Shown: in pieces, positions 16,427 through 27,279 of the stretch
How the letters are laid out: every line of letters starts with the position of its first letter
How positions within the stretch are numbered: the first letter of the stretch is position 1
Origin: Deinococcus aestuarii
Lineage (GTDB): Bacteria; Deinococcota; Deinococci; Deinococcales; Deinococcaceae
NCBI RefSeq assembly: GCF_018863415.1
Contig: NZ_JAHKSN010000017.1
Coordinates: 1-64,000 of the forward strand
Length of the DNA: 64,000 nucleotides
Reading direction: 5' to 3'
The notes under the pieces: model-generated
What the model saw: the letters and a program-made list of their open reading frames with translations, nothing else
What the model was told of the DNA's origin: nothing
The model's database searches: none
Translations under genes and position numbers: made by a program

Positions 16427-16768
16427 ATGGGAAAGCCGCTGAGGGACGACCTGCGACCCGGCGCCCGGCTGTTCGACGCGGGCGAGTGGTGGGAGGCCCA
16501 CGAGGCGTGGGAGGGCCCCTGGATGCGCGCGACGGGCGACGACCGGCACTTCATCCAGGCGCTGATCCTCCTCGCCGCCGCCCTGCACAAACGCTGGCAC
16601 CACGGCAGCCTCGCGCACCGCAACTTCCACAAGGCGGAAGCGTATTTGGACCGTCTACCCCCCGAGTACGGCGGGGTCGACCTCGCCCGGCTCCGTGCGG
16701 AGGTGTGGGCGGCCCTGCACGACCCGGCCCTGCGCCCGAGGGTGGAGGCGGGTCCGGACGGCCATTGA
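16427..16768 (+). CDS. DUF309 domain protein
   Basis: 113-residue helical protein. It has the DUF309 signature: GARLFDAGEWWEAHEAWEGPW near the N-terminus and FIQALILLAAALHKRWHHGS, with conserved His/Glu residues. Function of the family is unknown. The NYN-domain gene follows 73 bases on, behind its own candidate promoter, so co-transcription is uncertain. Confidence 0.85.
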   Translation: MGKPLRDDLRPGARLFDAGEWWEAHEAWEGPWMRATGDDRHFIQALILLAAALHKRWHHGSLAHRNFHKAEAYLDRLPPEYGGVDLARLRAEVWAALHDPALRPRVEAGPDGH

Positions 16769-16794
16769 GGGAACAGGCGGACCTCCCTTATCCT
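16765..16794 (+). promoter_or_regulatory. Candidate promoter for the NYN-plsX unit
   Basis: TTGAGG (16765-16770), 18 bases, TATCCT (16789-16794). It lies right at the end of the DUF309 gene, about 50 bases ahead of the next start. Confidence 0.45.
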
Positions 16795-16841
16795 GTGCGG
16801 AGGTCCGCCCGTGTTCGGCGGCAGACATGAAAGGTAAACCC

Positions 16842-17438
16842 ATGATGGAACGCATCGCACTCTTTATTGACGGCGCAAACGTGTACGCGGCGGCCAAGCG
16901 GCTCGGGTGGAACTTCGACCACCGCAAGATTCTGGAGCACTTCGGGGGGTACGGGACCCTTCACAACGCCTTCTACTACACGGCGGTCCCCCTCCCGATG
17001 GACGACAAGCAGAAGCGCTTCATCGACGCGCTGACGTACATGGGCTACACGGTCCGCACCCGCCCCCTGCGCGAGTCCACCGACGAGCACGGCGACACCC
17101 AGCGCCGGGCCAGCCTCGACATCGAGATCGTGACCGACCTGCTGACCACCGACGCGCGGTACGACACGGCGGTCCTCCTGACCGGGGACGGCGACTTCGA
17201 GCGCCCCGTCGAGGTGCTGCGGGCGCGCGGCAAGCGGGTGATCGTGGCGAGCATCCCCGAGATGACGAGCTACGAGCTGCGCAACGCCGCCGACCAGTAC
17301 ATCGACTTCAAGGACATCCGCGAGTCCGTCGAGCGGCCCGGCTACCGCCTGCCCAGCGAGCAGCGGGGCGAGACGCGCGGTGCCGAGTCTCGCCCGTACT
17401 ACGTCACCGCCCCCCTCAGCGACGCCGATGACCGCTGA
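16842..17438 (+). CDS. NYN domain (LabA/DUF88-type) protein
   Basis: 198 residues of the PIN-like NYN fold: MMERIALFIDGANVYAAAKR carries the first catalytic Asp, DIEIVTDLLTTD the second acidic cluster, and VLLTGDGDFERPVEVLRARG the third. The family includes putative RNA-processing nucleases, so ribonuclease activity is inferred. Start choice: ATG 16842 has AAAGG 6 bases upstream; ATG 16845 and ATG 16827 are also in frame. The stop lies immediately before the plsX start, implying an operon. Confidence 0.85.
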   Translation: MMERIALFIDGANVYAAAKRLGWNFDHRKILEHFGGYGTLHNAFYYTAVPLPMDDKQKRFIDALTYMGYTVRTRPLRESTDEHGDTQRRASLDIEIVTDLLTTDARYDTAVLLTGDGDFERPVEVLRARGKRVIVASIPEMTSYELRNAADQYIDFKDIRESVERPGYRLPSEQRGETRGAESRPYYVTAPLSDADDR

Positions 17439-17442
17439 GCCG

Positions 17443-18471
17443 ATGACGACCGGGAAACCCAATACGACCCTGCCCATCGCGCTCGATGCGGTCGGGGGAG
17501 ACCACGGGGCGCCGCCCAACGTGGAAGGAGCGGTGCAGGCCGCCCGCGCCGGGGTGCCCGTCCTGCTCGTCGGCGACCGGGTGAGGCTCCATGGCGAACT
17601 CGGCAAGCACGCGGGAAGCGTGAGCCTGCCCATCGACGTGGTGGACGCCCCCGACGTGATCGGCATGGACGAGCACGCCTCGGACGTGCGCAGCCGCACG
17701 GGCGCGAGCATCAACGTCTGCACCCGCCTGGTGAAGGAGGGCCGCGCCGCCGCCGCCGTCAGCATGGGGCACAGCGGCGCCACGATGGCCTCGGCGCTCC
17801 TCACCCTGGGGCGCGTGAAGGGGGTGGACCGCCCGGCGATCCTGACCCACCTCCCGGCCAAGACGGGTTTCGTCACCCTGCTCGACGTGGGCGCCAACGC
17901 CGACGTGAAGCCGGGATACCTCGCCCAGTGGGCCCGGCTCGCCACCGTCTACCTGCGGGTGATCGAGGACCGGGCGGACCCCACGGTCGGCCTGCTCTCC
18001 ATCGGCGAGGAGGACCACAAGGGCAGCCAGACCGTGCTGGAGGCGCACGGCCTGTTGCGGGAACTGCACGGGAAGGGGATCAACTTCCACGGCAACGTCG
18101 AGGGCCGCGACATCTTCCAGGGCACGACCGACATCGTGGTGACGGACGGCTTCACCGGGAACGTGGTCCTCAAGCTCGCGGAGGGCGAGGCCAAGGTGCT
18201 CTTCGGCTGGGTGCGCGAGGCGCTGGGAAGTGACCTCAAGACGAAGGTGGGGGGGCTGCTCGTGCGCGGTGCGCTGCGCGGCCTCGCCGAGCGGATGGAC
18301 CCCAGCACCTACGGGGCGAGCATCCTGCTGGGCGTGCGCGGGCTCACCTTCATCGGGCACGGGAGCGCGGACGCCCGGGCGGTCAAGAACGCCCTGCTGC
18401 GGGCCTCGCGGGCGCACGAGGCGAACCTGATCGCGCGGCTGGAGGCGGCGCTGGCTCCCCGGGCGGGCTGA
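17443..18471 (+). CDS. plsX: Phosphate acyltransferase PlsX
   Basis: 342-residue enzyme converting acyl-ACP to acyl-phosphate for phospholipid synthesis (with PlsY), peripheral to the membrane. LPIALDAVGGDHGAPPNVEG is the family N-terminus; MGHSGATMASAL and VTDGFTGNVVLK are further motifs. ATG 17428 is an alternative start that would overlap the NYN gene by 11 bases. No fatty acid genes follow, so plsX is separated from the usual fab cluster here. Confidence 0.94.
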   Translation: MTTGKPNTTLPIALDAVGGDHGAPPNVEGAVQAARAGVPVLLVGDRVRLHGELGKHAGSVSLPIDVVDAPDVIGMDEHASDVRSRTGASINVCTRLVKEGRAAAAVSMGHSGATMASALLTLGRVKGVDRPAILTHLPAKTGFVTLLDVGANADVKPGYLAQWARLATVYLRVIEDRADPTVGLLSIGEEDHKGSQTVLEAHGLLRELHGKGINFHGNVEGRDIFQGTTDIVVTDGFTGNVVLKLAEGEAKVLFGWVREALGSDLKTKVGGLLVRGALRGLAERMDPSTYGASILLGVRGLTFIGHGSADARAVKNALLRASRAHEANLIARLEAALAPRAG

Positions 18472-18527
18472 CCACCCGACAGGCTGACCTTCGCCGCTTC
18501 CTCACCCGTTCGTGAGAGGCTGGGCGG

Positions 18528-19709
18528 GTGCTGGACGAACTCGCCTTTCAACTGCAAAAGCCCCAGGTGTGGCTGGGCCTGGCCCTCACCCTGCTCGTCG
18601 CCTACGCCCTGTACCGCTTCGGGCGGACGCTGTTGCGTGCCCTGGAGCCGCATGTCCGCCGCCCGCTCCTGAGCGCGCTGGGGTGGCTGTGGCTGCTCGT
18701 GGTGGCGGTGGGCTGGCTCGGCGTCGCCACCCACGTCGCGTACCTGCCCAGCGTGCCCTTCCTATTCGACCTCGGCGGGGACATCGTGGGCGGCTTTCGC
18801 AACAGCGCCGGGCAGGTCGTGGTGATTCTGGCGCTCGCCCTGATCGCCTGGAACCTGATCGGGACCCTCAGCGCCCGCATCGTCGCCGAGGAGGAATTCA
18901 ACCGCCGCAGCGTGCGCGTGCAGACCCTCAAGGGCGTGGTCGAGAGCACCCTCAAGGCCGTCGTGGTGGTCATCGGATTGATCGCCGGTCTCCAGGCGCT
19001 CGGGGTCAATGCGACCAGCCTCCTGGCGGGCGTGTCGGTGCTCGGCCTCGCGGTGGGCTTCGGGGCGCAGAGCCTGATCAAGGACGTGTTCACGGGCTTT
19101 TTCATCCTGCTCGAAGATCAGTACGGGGTGGGCGACGTGATCACGGTGAACACCGGGGGGCTCAGCGGCGGCGTCGAGCGGCTGAACCTGCGCGTGACCG
19201 CCCTGCGCGCCCTGGACGGCACCCTCCACATCATTCCCAACGGGCAGATCCTGACCGTCAGCGTGAGCAGCAAGGACTGGTCGCGGGTGGTCGCCACGGT
19301 GGACGTGAGCTACGCGGCGAACATCGACGACGCCCTGCGCGTGCTGGAGGCCGTGGGCCGCGAGTTGCACGCCGACCCCGAGTGGCGCACGTTCTTTCTC
19401 GAAGAACCCGAGATGCAGGGGGTCACGCAACTCACCCCCGACGGCGTACGTGTGCAGGCCCTCTTCAAGGTGCAGCCCAAGAGCCAGTACGCCCTGGGCC
19501 GCGAGTTCAACCGCCGCATCAAGATCGCGATGGACGAGGCCGGCATCGAGATTCCCTCGCCTCAGCGCAAGGTCACGCTCGGCGGCGCCCCCGTCGAACT
19601 CAAGCTCACCCAGGGCGGGCAGGGCGATCAGGACCCGCGAGAGACCCAGAACCGGACGCGGGCGCCCGTCAGGGTGGGCGAGACCCGGGACCCGGAGGAC
19701 GAACGGTAG
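18528..19709 (+). CDS. MscS-family mechanosensitive channel
   Basis: 393 residues, GTG start. There are three or more N-terminal membrane segments, then the pore-lining TM3 and MscS domain: GVSVLGLAVGFGAQSLIKDV followed by FTGFFILLEDQYGVGDVI. The soluble vestibule domain ends near residue 355, followed by a charged, disordered tail (QGDQDPRETQNRTRAPVR). Likely an osmotic safety valve. Its stop codon lies inside a 19-bp inverted repeat shared with the convergent ftsH end. Confidence 0.9.
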   Translation: MLDELAFQLQKPQVWLGLALTLLVAYALYRFGRTLLRALEPHVRRPLLSALGWLWLLVVAVGWLGVATHVAYLPSVPFLFDLGGDIVGGFRNSAGQVVVILALALIAWNLIGTLSARIVAEEEFNRRSVRVQTLKGVVESTLKAVVVVIGLIAGLQALGVNATSLLAGVSVLGLAVGFGAQSLIKDVFTGFFILLEDQYGVGDVITVNTGGLSGGVERLNLRVTALRALDGTLHIIPNGQILTVSVSSKDWSRVVATVDVSYAANIDDALRVLEAVGRELHADPEWRTFFLEEPEMQGVTQLTPDGVRVQALFKVQPKSQYALGREFNRRIKIAMDEAGIEIPSPQRKVTLGGAPVELKLTQGGQGDQDPRETQNRTRAPVRVGETRDPEDER

Positions 19710-19757
19710 GTGGGGAGTGGGTGGGCCTGCTTCGCCGTCCACTCCCCACCTACCGTT
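19702..19757. repeat. Perfect 19-bp inverted repeat between mscS-like gene and ftsH
   Basis: Arms 19702-19720 and 19739-19757 (AACGGTAGGTGGGGAGTGG and its exact complement) with an 18-base loop. The left arm contains the stop codon of the channel gene, and the right arm ends 5 bases from the ftsH stop. There is no T-tract, so it is either a bidirectional hairpin terminator of unusual type or a recent inverted duplication. Confidence 0.75.
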
Positions 19758-19762
19758 GCCGC

Positions 19763-21622
<1,860 letters not shown>

Positions 21623-21628
21623 GGCGTC

Positions 21629-21634
21629 ATGCTA
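21629..21634 (-). promoter_or_regulatory. -10 box TAGCAT of ftsH, leaderless-type start
   Basis: On the minus strand TAGCAT, 6 bases, ATG of ftsH. No Shine-Dalgarno. Confidence 0.5.
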
Positions 21635-21735
21635 CGCCGCGCTCCTCCTTCCATACCTTGCGCTCCGTGACCTTTGGGGCGGAATCCGGCAGGAAGAGCC
21701 GCCTGTTTCCTCAGCGTTCCGTCAGCCTGCACCCG

Positions 21736-21741
21736 TATGCT
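21736..21741 (+). promoter_or_regulatory. -10 box TATGCT of lipoprotein gene, leaderless-type start
   Basis: TATGCT, 6 bases (ggggcc), ATG at 21748. It pairs with the divergent ftsH -10 in a 125-base spacer. Confidence 0.55.
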
Positions 21742-21747
21742 GGGGCC

Positions 21748-22233
21748 ATGCGCACCGCATTTCTGCTCGGCTCGTTGGCCCTGGGGCTCAGCGCCTGCAC
21801 CGTCTCCGTCCGGTCGAACGCCGGTCTGGTGGGGGGCAACCTGATTGCGAACGTGCGTCCCGACCGGGGCGAGGGCGGCAGCTACTTCGTGGGCGATCCC
21901 GTGCGCATCGCCGTCACCACGCGCGCCGCCGGGTACGTGACGCTGGTGGCCCTCCAGCCCAACGGGTTCGCCAGCACCCTGGTCCGCAACGTCTACGTGA
22001 ACCCCGGCACCACCGTCTTTCCCCGCCCGCAAGACGGCGTGACCTACAACGTGGCCCCGCCGCGCGGTCTCCAGCGCGTCCGGGTGATCTTCACCCGCGT
22101 GCGGCCGACCTCGGACATCGTGCTCAGCGGCGTGTACAGCGGTGAGCGCCTGAATCTCGCCACCAACCAGTACCTGACCCCGTACGCCCCCGCCGACCGG
22201 GACGTGCAGGAGACGTACTTCTACATTCGGTAA
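21748..22233 (+). CDS. DUF4384-type lipoprotein
   Basis: 161 residues. The lipobox LSAC puts the lipidated Cys at residue 17 after a short hydrophobic signal peptide (MRTAFLLGSLALGLSA). The body is beta-rich with YFVGDPVRIAVTTRAAGYVT, which resembles DUF4384-like domains of surface proteins, and ends in ...VQETYFYIR. Function unknown; probably envelope-anchored. An in-frame ATG at 21658 would destroy the signal peptide position and is rejected. Confidence 0.8.
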   Translation: MRTAFLLGSLALGLSACTVSVRSNAGLVGGNLIANVRPDRGEGGSYFVGDPVRIAVTTRAAGYVTLVALQPNGFASTLVRNVYVNPGTTVFPRPQDGVTYNVAPPRGLQRVRVIFTRVRPTSDIVLSGVYSGERLNLATNQYLTPYAPADRDVQETYFYIR

Positions 22234-22237
22234 GTCG

Positions 22238-22265
22238 CCAGCTTCCAGCGACCAGCCGCCAGCCG
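22238..22265. repeat. Heptamer tandem repeat (CCAGCNN x4)
   Basis: CCAGCTT, CCAGCGA, CCAGCCG, CCAGCCG in exact 7-base register just after the lipoprotein stop. The last copy doubles as the 5' arm of a terminator stem. Confidence 0.6.
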
Positions 22266-22289
22266 TTCACGCGCGGCTGGTTTTTCTTT
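22259..22289 (+). terminator. Rho-independent terminator after the lipoprotein gene
   Basis: CCAGCCG (22259-22265), loop ttcacgcg, CGGCTGG (22274-22280), TTTTTCTTT. The T-tract runs directly into the -10 box of the next gene. Confidence 0.85.
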
Positions 22290-22294
22290 ACGCT
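22289..22294 (+). promoter_or_regulatory. -10 box TACGCT of MazG-like gene, leaderless-type start
   Basis: TACGCT, 7 bases, ATG at 22302. It is immediately downstream of the upstream gene's terminator, so a new transcript must start here. Confidence 0.6.
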
Positions 22295-22301
22295 GGGGCG
22301 C

Positions 22302-22631
22302 ATGAGTCTGACCTTTGCCGAGGCGAGTGAACGGGTGGACGCCTACATCTCCCAGTTCGAGGAGGGGTACTTCCCGCCCCTGCTGATGCTCGCCCGGCTG
22401 ACCGAGGAGACCGGGGAAATCGCCCGCGTCCTGGCCCACCAGCACGGCAAGACGCCCAAGCCCGGCGAGGAAAGCGGCGACCTGGAGATGGAACTCGCCG
22501 ACCTCCTCTTCGTGATGGTCTGCCTCGCCAACGAGCGCGGCCTGAGCCTGGAGCGCGGGTTCACGCGGATGATGGAGAAAGTCGAGACGCGCGACGCGAC
22601 CCGCTGGACGAAAAAGCAGCCCGGCGAGTGA
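22302..22631 (+). CDS. MazG-like nucleotide pyrophosphohydrolase
   Basis: 109-residue all-alpha single-domain protein. The acidic motif EETGEIARVLAHQHG plus ELADLLFVMVCLANERG matches the EExxE...ExxD metal site of MazG/dUTPase-like hydrolases, which cleave NTPs to NMP and pyrophosphate. First of three consecutive genes (MazG, DinB/YfiT, Nudix) that look like a small-molecule housekeeping set. Confidence 0.87.
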   Translation: MSLTFAEASERVDAYISQFEEGYFPPLLMLARLTEETGEIARVLAHQHGKTPKPGEESGDLEMELADLLFVMVCLANERGLSLERGFTRMMEKVETRDATRWTKKQPGE

Positions 22632-22642
22632 CGGCGCCGGGG

Positions 22643-22648
22643 TAGGCT
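22643..22648 (+). promoter_or_regulatory. -10 box TAGGCT of DinB/YfiT-like gene, leaderless-type start
   Basis: TAGGCT, 5 bases, GTG at 22654. No Shine-Dalgarno. Confidence 0.45.
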
Positions 22649-22653
22649 GAGCC

Positions 22654-23193
22654 GTGCCCGACCCCTCCTCAACGGACCCCCGGTATCCCCTCGGCCCGAT
22701 GCCCCAGCCCCTCACGCTCACGCCGGAGGAGCGGGCCGAGGCCGTCGCCGCCATCCGCGCCCTGCCCGGCGAACTGCGCGGCGCCGCCCTGGGCCTCTCC
22801 GCCTCCCAACTCGACACCCCGTACCGCGAGGGGGGCTGGACGGTGCGGCAGGTCGTCCACCACGTCGCCGACAGCCATATGAACGCCGTGGTGCGTCTCA
22901 AACTCGCCCTCACCGAGGACCGCCCGACGATCAAGCCCTACGAGGAGGGGCTGTGGGCCGAACTCGCCGACATGCGGCTGCCCCTCGAGCCGAGCCTCGA
23001 CCTGCTCGACGGACTGCACACACGCTGGGCGGCGGTGCTTGCGAGCCTCACCCCGGAGGACTGGACGCGTGAATGGACCCACCCGGAGCACGGGCACACC
23101 TTCACGGTGGACACCCTGGGGGCGATGTACGCCTGGCACGGGCGGCACCACATCGCGCACGTCACCGGGCTGCGGCTGCGGCAGGGCTGGTAA
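22654..23193 (+). CDS. YfiT/DinB-like putative metal-dependent hydrolase
   Basis: 179-residue four-helix-bundle protein, GTG start. [20 protein letters not shown] and [11 protein letters not shown] supply the His metal ligands characteristic of the YfiT branch of the DinB superfamily, and [10 protein letters not shown] at the N-terminus is also typical of YfiT. Substrate unknown; bacillithiol- or mycothiol-type transfer chemistry occurs in relatives. Followed after 3 bases by a Nudix gene. Confidence 0.85.
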   Translation: MPDPSSTDPRYPLGPMPQPLTLTPEERAEAVAAIRALPGELRGAALGLSASQLDTPYREGGWTVRQVVHHVADSHMNAVVRLKLALTEDRPTIKPYEEGLWAELADMRLPLEPSLDLLDGLHTRWAAVLASLTPEDWTREWTHPEHGHTFTVDTLGAMYAWHGRHHIAHVTGLRLRQGW

Positions 23194-23196
23194 TCC

Positions 23197-23676
23197 GTGC
23201 AGTACGACCAGAGGTTCGACGTGCCCGTGACGTTGCGTTCGGCGGGTGTGGTCGTGATCAACGACCGGGACGAGGTGCTCCTCGTCTGCGAGCACAAGCC
23301 GGGCAGCCGGGGCCTGTGGCACATCCCCGCCGGAGGGGTGGAAGAGGGCGAGAACCCGCAGGACACGGCGGTGCGGGAGGCGTACGAGGAGACGGGCCTG
23401 ACCGTGCGGCCCGTGGGGCTCCTCAATACCCTCCTGGGCCGGATGCCCGACGGCCCCCTCATCCTGCGTTTCGCGTGGCTGGCGGAGGTCGTGGGCGATG
23501 CGGACGCACCCGCCCCCTTGCCTGCCTTCGCCGGAGAGGTCAAGAAGGCCCGCTTCTTCACCCGCGGCGAGTTCGACGGGCTGTACGACCGGGGAGCAAT
23601 CCGCATGTACCACACAAGGGTTTTCGTGGACACGGCGTACGCGATGCGGGAGGCGAGGGGAAAGGCGGGAGCCTGA
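23197..23676 (+). CDS. Nudix hydrolase
   Basis: 159 residues. The Nudix box GGVEEGENPQDTAVREAYEE-TGL is at about 46-68, with all catalytic glutamates present. It probably hydrolyses a nucleoside diphosphate derivative; substrate cannot be told from sequence. D. radiodurans has an expanded Nudix set, and this is consistent with that. GTG start directly behind the DinB-like gene, so co-transcribed. Confidence 0.9.
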   Translation: MQYDQRFDVPVTLRSAGVVVINDRDEVLLVCEHKPGSRGLWHIPAGGVEEGENPQDTAVREAYEETGLTVRPVGLLNTLLGRMPDGPLILRFAWLAEVVGDADAPAPLPAFAGEVKKARFFTRGEFDGLYDRGAIRMYHTRVFVDTAYAMREARGKAGA

Positions 23677-23705
23677 GCCGCCCGTCTCTTAACCTCTCTG
23701 GCTTG

Positions 23706-23722
23706 GCTGACGGCTGACCGCT
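23706..23722. repeat. Heptamer tandem repeat (GCTGACG type), short
   Basis: GCTGACG GCTGACC GCT, 2.4 copies, between the convergent Nudix and era genes. Same unit as at 15336 and 32960. Confidence 0.45.
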
Positions 23723-24664
<942 letters not shown>

Positions 24665-24719
24665 GGGGGAGATTGTCTCACGGGGGAGGAGGGGCAACCG
24701 TGCCGGGCGGGGCCGCTCC

Positions 24720-25535
24720 TCACTTCCTGCGCGCCTGCACGCCCCCGATGATCCGGGTCATCACGCCGCGCGGCAGGAGGCGGGGCGCGAGCGTCTGGAG
24801 CCGGTTGAGCCGCCCCGGCACGACGACCGCCTGCCCGGAGAGCATGGCCTCCACCCCCTGCCGGGCGACCTCCCCGGCACTCAGCATGGTGGCGCGGGCG
24901 GGACCCTGGAGCAGCCGACTCTGCCCCAGCTTGGCGGTGTCCTGAAAACCCGTCTCGACCGGGCCGGGACAGAGGGCGGTGACCGAGACGCCCGTGCCGC
25001 GCACTTCCTCGTTCAGGGCTTCCGACAGGCTGAGCACGTAGGCTTTGGTCGCGTAGTACACGGCCATCAGCGGCCCCGGCTGGAAGGCGGCGGTGCTGGC
25101 GACGTTGAGCACCCGGCCCCGGCGGCGCTCCACCATGCCGGGCAGGAAGCGGCGGCTCAGGTCGGTCAGGGCGACGACGTTCACCTGCACCATCCGCGCG
25201 ATCTCACCGGGGTCCTGGGTGTGGAACTCGCCGTAGCCGCCGAAGCCCGCGTTGTTGACGAGCAGGTCCACCGTCAGCCCGCGCGAGGCGAGTTCGCCCT
25301 CCAGCCACGCGCCCGCGCCCGGCCGGGTCAGGTCGAGCGCAAGGGGGAGGGCGTGGACGCCGTGCCGGGCTCCCAGCTCGTCGGCCAGCGCCCGCAACTG
25401 CTCCTCGCGGCGGGCCACCAGGATCAGGTTCGCGCCCCTGGAGGCGAGGTGCCGGGCGATCTCCTCGCCGATGCCGCCGCTCGCGCCGGTGACGAGGGCG
25501 GTCGGGGGGCCGGGCCGGGGGGTGGGGGCCGTCAT
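24720..25535 (-). CDS. Short-chain dehydrogenase/reductase
   Basis: 271-residue classical SDR. Cofactor motif TGASGGIG near residue 20, NNAG, active-site Ser in NVASTAAF and YYATK. Arg in LVARREEQ after the second beta strand suggests NADP(H). It resembles the broad COG0300/DltE-like group; substrate unknown. Start [20 protein letters not shown] is preferred over an ATG 12 codons upstream. No tight operon partner. Confidence 0.9.
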   Translation of the reverse strand: MTAPTPRPGPPTALVTGASGGIGEEIARHLASRGANLILVARREEQLRALADELGARHGVHALPLALDLTRPGAGAWLEGELASRGLTVDLLVNNAGFGGYGEFHTQDPGEIARMVQVNVVALTDLSRRFLPGMVERRRGRVLNVASTAAFQPGPLMAVYYATKAYVLSLSEALNEEVRGTGVSVTALCPGPVETGFQDTAKLGQSRLLQGPARATMLSAGEVARQGVEAMLSGQAVVVPGRLNRLQTLAPRLLPRGVMTRIIGGVQARRK

Positions 25536-25647
25536 GGGTCCATCGTGGGGCCGGGCCCCCGTGAACGGCATCAGAACAGGAGCGGCCTGCCTTTAGACCC
25601 ACTTCACCGTCGCCCCCGCCGCCGGAACACATCGCCCCGCCTCCCCG

Positions 25648-25653
25648 TACTCT
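25648..25653 (+). promoter_or_regulatory. -10 box TACTCT of Yip1 gene, leaderless-type start
   Basis: TACTCT, 5 bases, ATG at 25659. No Shine-Dalgarno. Confidence 0.45.
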
Positions 25654-25658
25654 GGGGC

Positions 25659-26240
25659 ATGACGACTCCTCCCTCGCCCGTCCAGGCGACGCTCACCGAC
25701 ATGTTCTCGCAGAGTTCGACCGTCCTCACCCGGCCCGGGCCCCAGACCTTCGAGCTGTTCGAGCGGCGGGGCGGAACCCGGCAGGCCTTTCTCTACGTGC
25801 TGCTGGCCGCGCTCGTCTCGGCCGTCATCGCCGCGATCTTCGCGCCCTTCCACGCGGACACCACCGTGATCGGGCAGTTCATCACCCGCCTGATCCTGAT
25901 CCCCCTCCAGTTCGCCGTGTTCACCGGGGCGGTGTACCTGATCGGTAAGCACCTCTTCCGGGGCACCGGCACCTATCCGGAGGTGGCCTACTCCTTCGCC
26001 CTCTTCTTCGTGCCGCTGAGCATTCTCGGCACCGTGCTGGGCATCATTCCCATCCTGGGCTGGCTGGTCGGCATCCTGATCTCGGCCGCGATGATCTTCT
26101 ACGGCTTCCTGGCGGTGGGGTCGAGCATGAACCTGCACGACGCCACCAAGGCCGCCGTCACGCTGATCCTCTCGGGGATCGCGTACTGGGCAGTGGGCGG
26201 CCTGCTGCTGGGACTGGTCCTCGCGCCCTTCACCCGTTAG
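25659..26240 (+). CDS. Yip1-family integral membrane protein
   Basis: 193 residues. A roughly 45-residue cytoplasmic N-terminus ([20 protein letters not shown]...) precedes five hydrophobic segments, including [20 protein letters not shown] and [20 protein letters not shown]. The pattern fits the bacterial Yip1/YIF1-like family (PF04893), whose function is unknown. A much longer open frame runs upstream antisense to the SDR, but family length and the -10 box support this start. Confidence 0.8.
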   Translation: MTTPPSPVQATLTDMFSQSSTVLTRPGPQTFELFERRGGTRQAFLYVLLAALVSAVIAAIFAPFHADTTVIGQFITRLILIPLQFAVFTGAVYLIGKHLFRGTGTYPEVAYSFALFFVPLSILGTVLGIIPILGWLVGILISAAMIFYGFLAVGSSMNLHDATKAAVTLILSGIAYWAVGGLLLGLVLAPFTR

Positions 26241-26303
26241 AGCCAGTCACACGGGGGGTGGCCGCTTGACGGCCCTTTCCCCGAACGGAGCGGGCGACGA
26301 CCA

Positions 26304-26344
26304 GAGGGGCACAGGCGGTGGGGGAAACCACGCCTGTGCCCCTC
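26304..26344. terminator. 14-bp perfect hairpin between convergent genes
   Basis: GAGGGGCACAGGCG (26304-26317) and its exact complement (26331-26344), with GTGG/CCAC extending the stem past one bulged G. It lies between the Yip1 gene and the transglutaminase gene ends. No T-tract. Same architecture as the 19702-19757 repeat. Confidence 0.6.
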
Positions 26345-26354
26345 GCGCGGTCCG

Positions 26355-27179
26355 TCAGCGGGCGCCGTACACCCGCACCTCCACGTCGAGTTCCCCGCGC
26401 CCGCCGCCGTAGTAGGTGCCGCGCACGGGGGAGACGTCGCTGTACTCGCGCCCGTGACCGATCTTGACGTGCCGCTCGCGGGCGAGGCAATTGTTGGTGG
26501 GGTCGTAGCCCAGCCAGCCGAAGCCGGGCAGGAAGCACTCGACCCAGGCGTGGGTCGCCTCCGCGCCCACCAGCTCGCCGCCCGAGTACAGGTAGCCGCT
26601 GACATACCGCCCCGGAATGCCCAGCCCCCGCACGATGCCCAGCATCGCGTGGGTGAAGTCCTGGCACACCCCGCGCCCGTGGGTGGCGAACTCGGCGAGG
26701 GGCGTGCTCACCGTGGTCGCCCGCGTGTCGTACCGGAAGCGGCGATAGAGCGTGGTGGTGAGGTCCATCAGGAAGCCGGGGAGGTCGTCGCCGGAATCGG
26801 GCGTGGCAACCCCGAAGACTGCCGCCCAGTTCCCGGCGGGCACGCGCGGGCTGGCGACGAGGAACTCGGTGTGGGCTCCGCACGCGCCCCGCAGGGCGCC
26901 GAAGGAGATCGGCGGGGGCGGGGGCACGGGGTGGGTGTCCACGATGGCCTGGGCCTCGATCTTGAGGGTGGTGTGCGGCTCGTGGACGTGGACGTGGTGG
27001 ACGATGGCCCCGAAATAGTCCTTGTACGAGGCGATGTCGGCCTCGGGCTCGACGGAGAGGTGAAACGAGCGCACGCTCTGGCGCGCCTCGCGGGACGGGT
27101 GCAGCCGCACCTCGTTGAAGGAGTCCCAGGCGGGTTTGGGGTAGCGGTACTCGGTGATGTGGCGGATTTCGCAGCGCAT
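26355..27179 (-). CDS. Bacterial transglutaminase-like protease/amidase
   Basis: 274 residues. The N-terminal beta domain (MRCEIRHITEYRYPKPAWDS) is typical of bacterial transglutaminase-like proteins; the catalytic triad is Cys172 (GVCQDFTH), His210 (ATHAWVE) and Asp226 (YDPTNN). These cytoplasmic thiol enzymes probably hydrolyse or form amide bonds. Third gene of the ATP-grasp / alpha-E / transglutaminase set, with a 100-base gap from the alpha-E gene. The triad recurs in many bacteria and is thought to build and process a peptide-like product. Confidence 0.9.
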   Translation of the reverse strand: MRCEIRHITEYRYPKPAWDSFNEVRLHPSREARQSVRSFHLSVEPEADIASYKDYFGAIVHHVHVHEPHTTLKIEAQAIVDTHPVPPPPPISFGALRGACGAHTEFLVASPRVPAGNWAAVFGVATPDSGDDLPGFLMDLTTTLYRRFRYDTRATTVSTPLAEFATHGRGVCQDFTHAMLGIVRGLGIPGRYVSGYLYSGGELVGAEATHAWVECFLPGFGWLGYDPTNNCLARERHVKIGHGREYSDVSPVRGTYYGGGRGELDVEVRVYGAR

Positions 27180-27279
27180 GGACGAATAGACCCTCAGCCC
27201 GGGCAGTCTGACAGGAGGGGGCGGCAAGAACGTGACGGCGTGCTCAGCCGGGCTGAAGAAACGCCGGGGCGGGGGCGGC

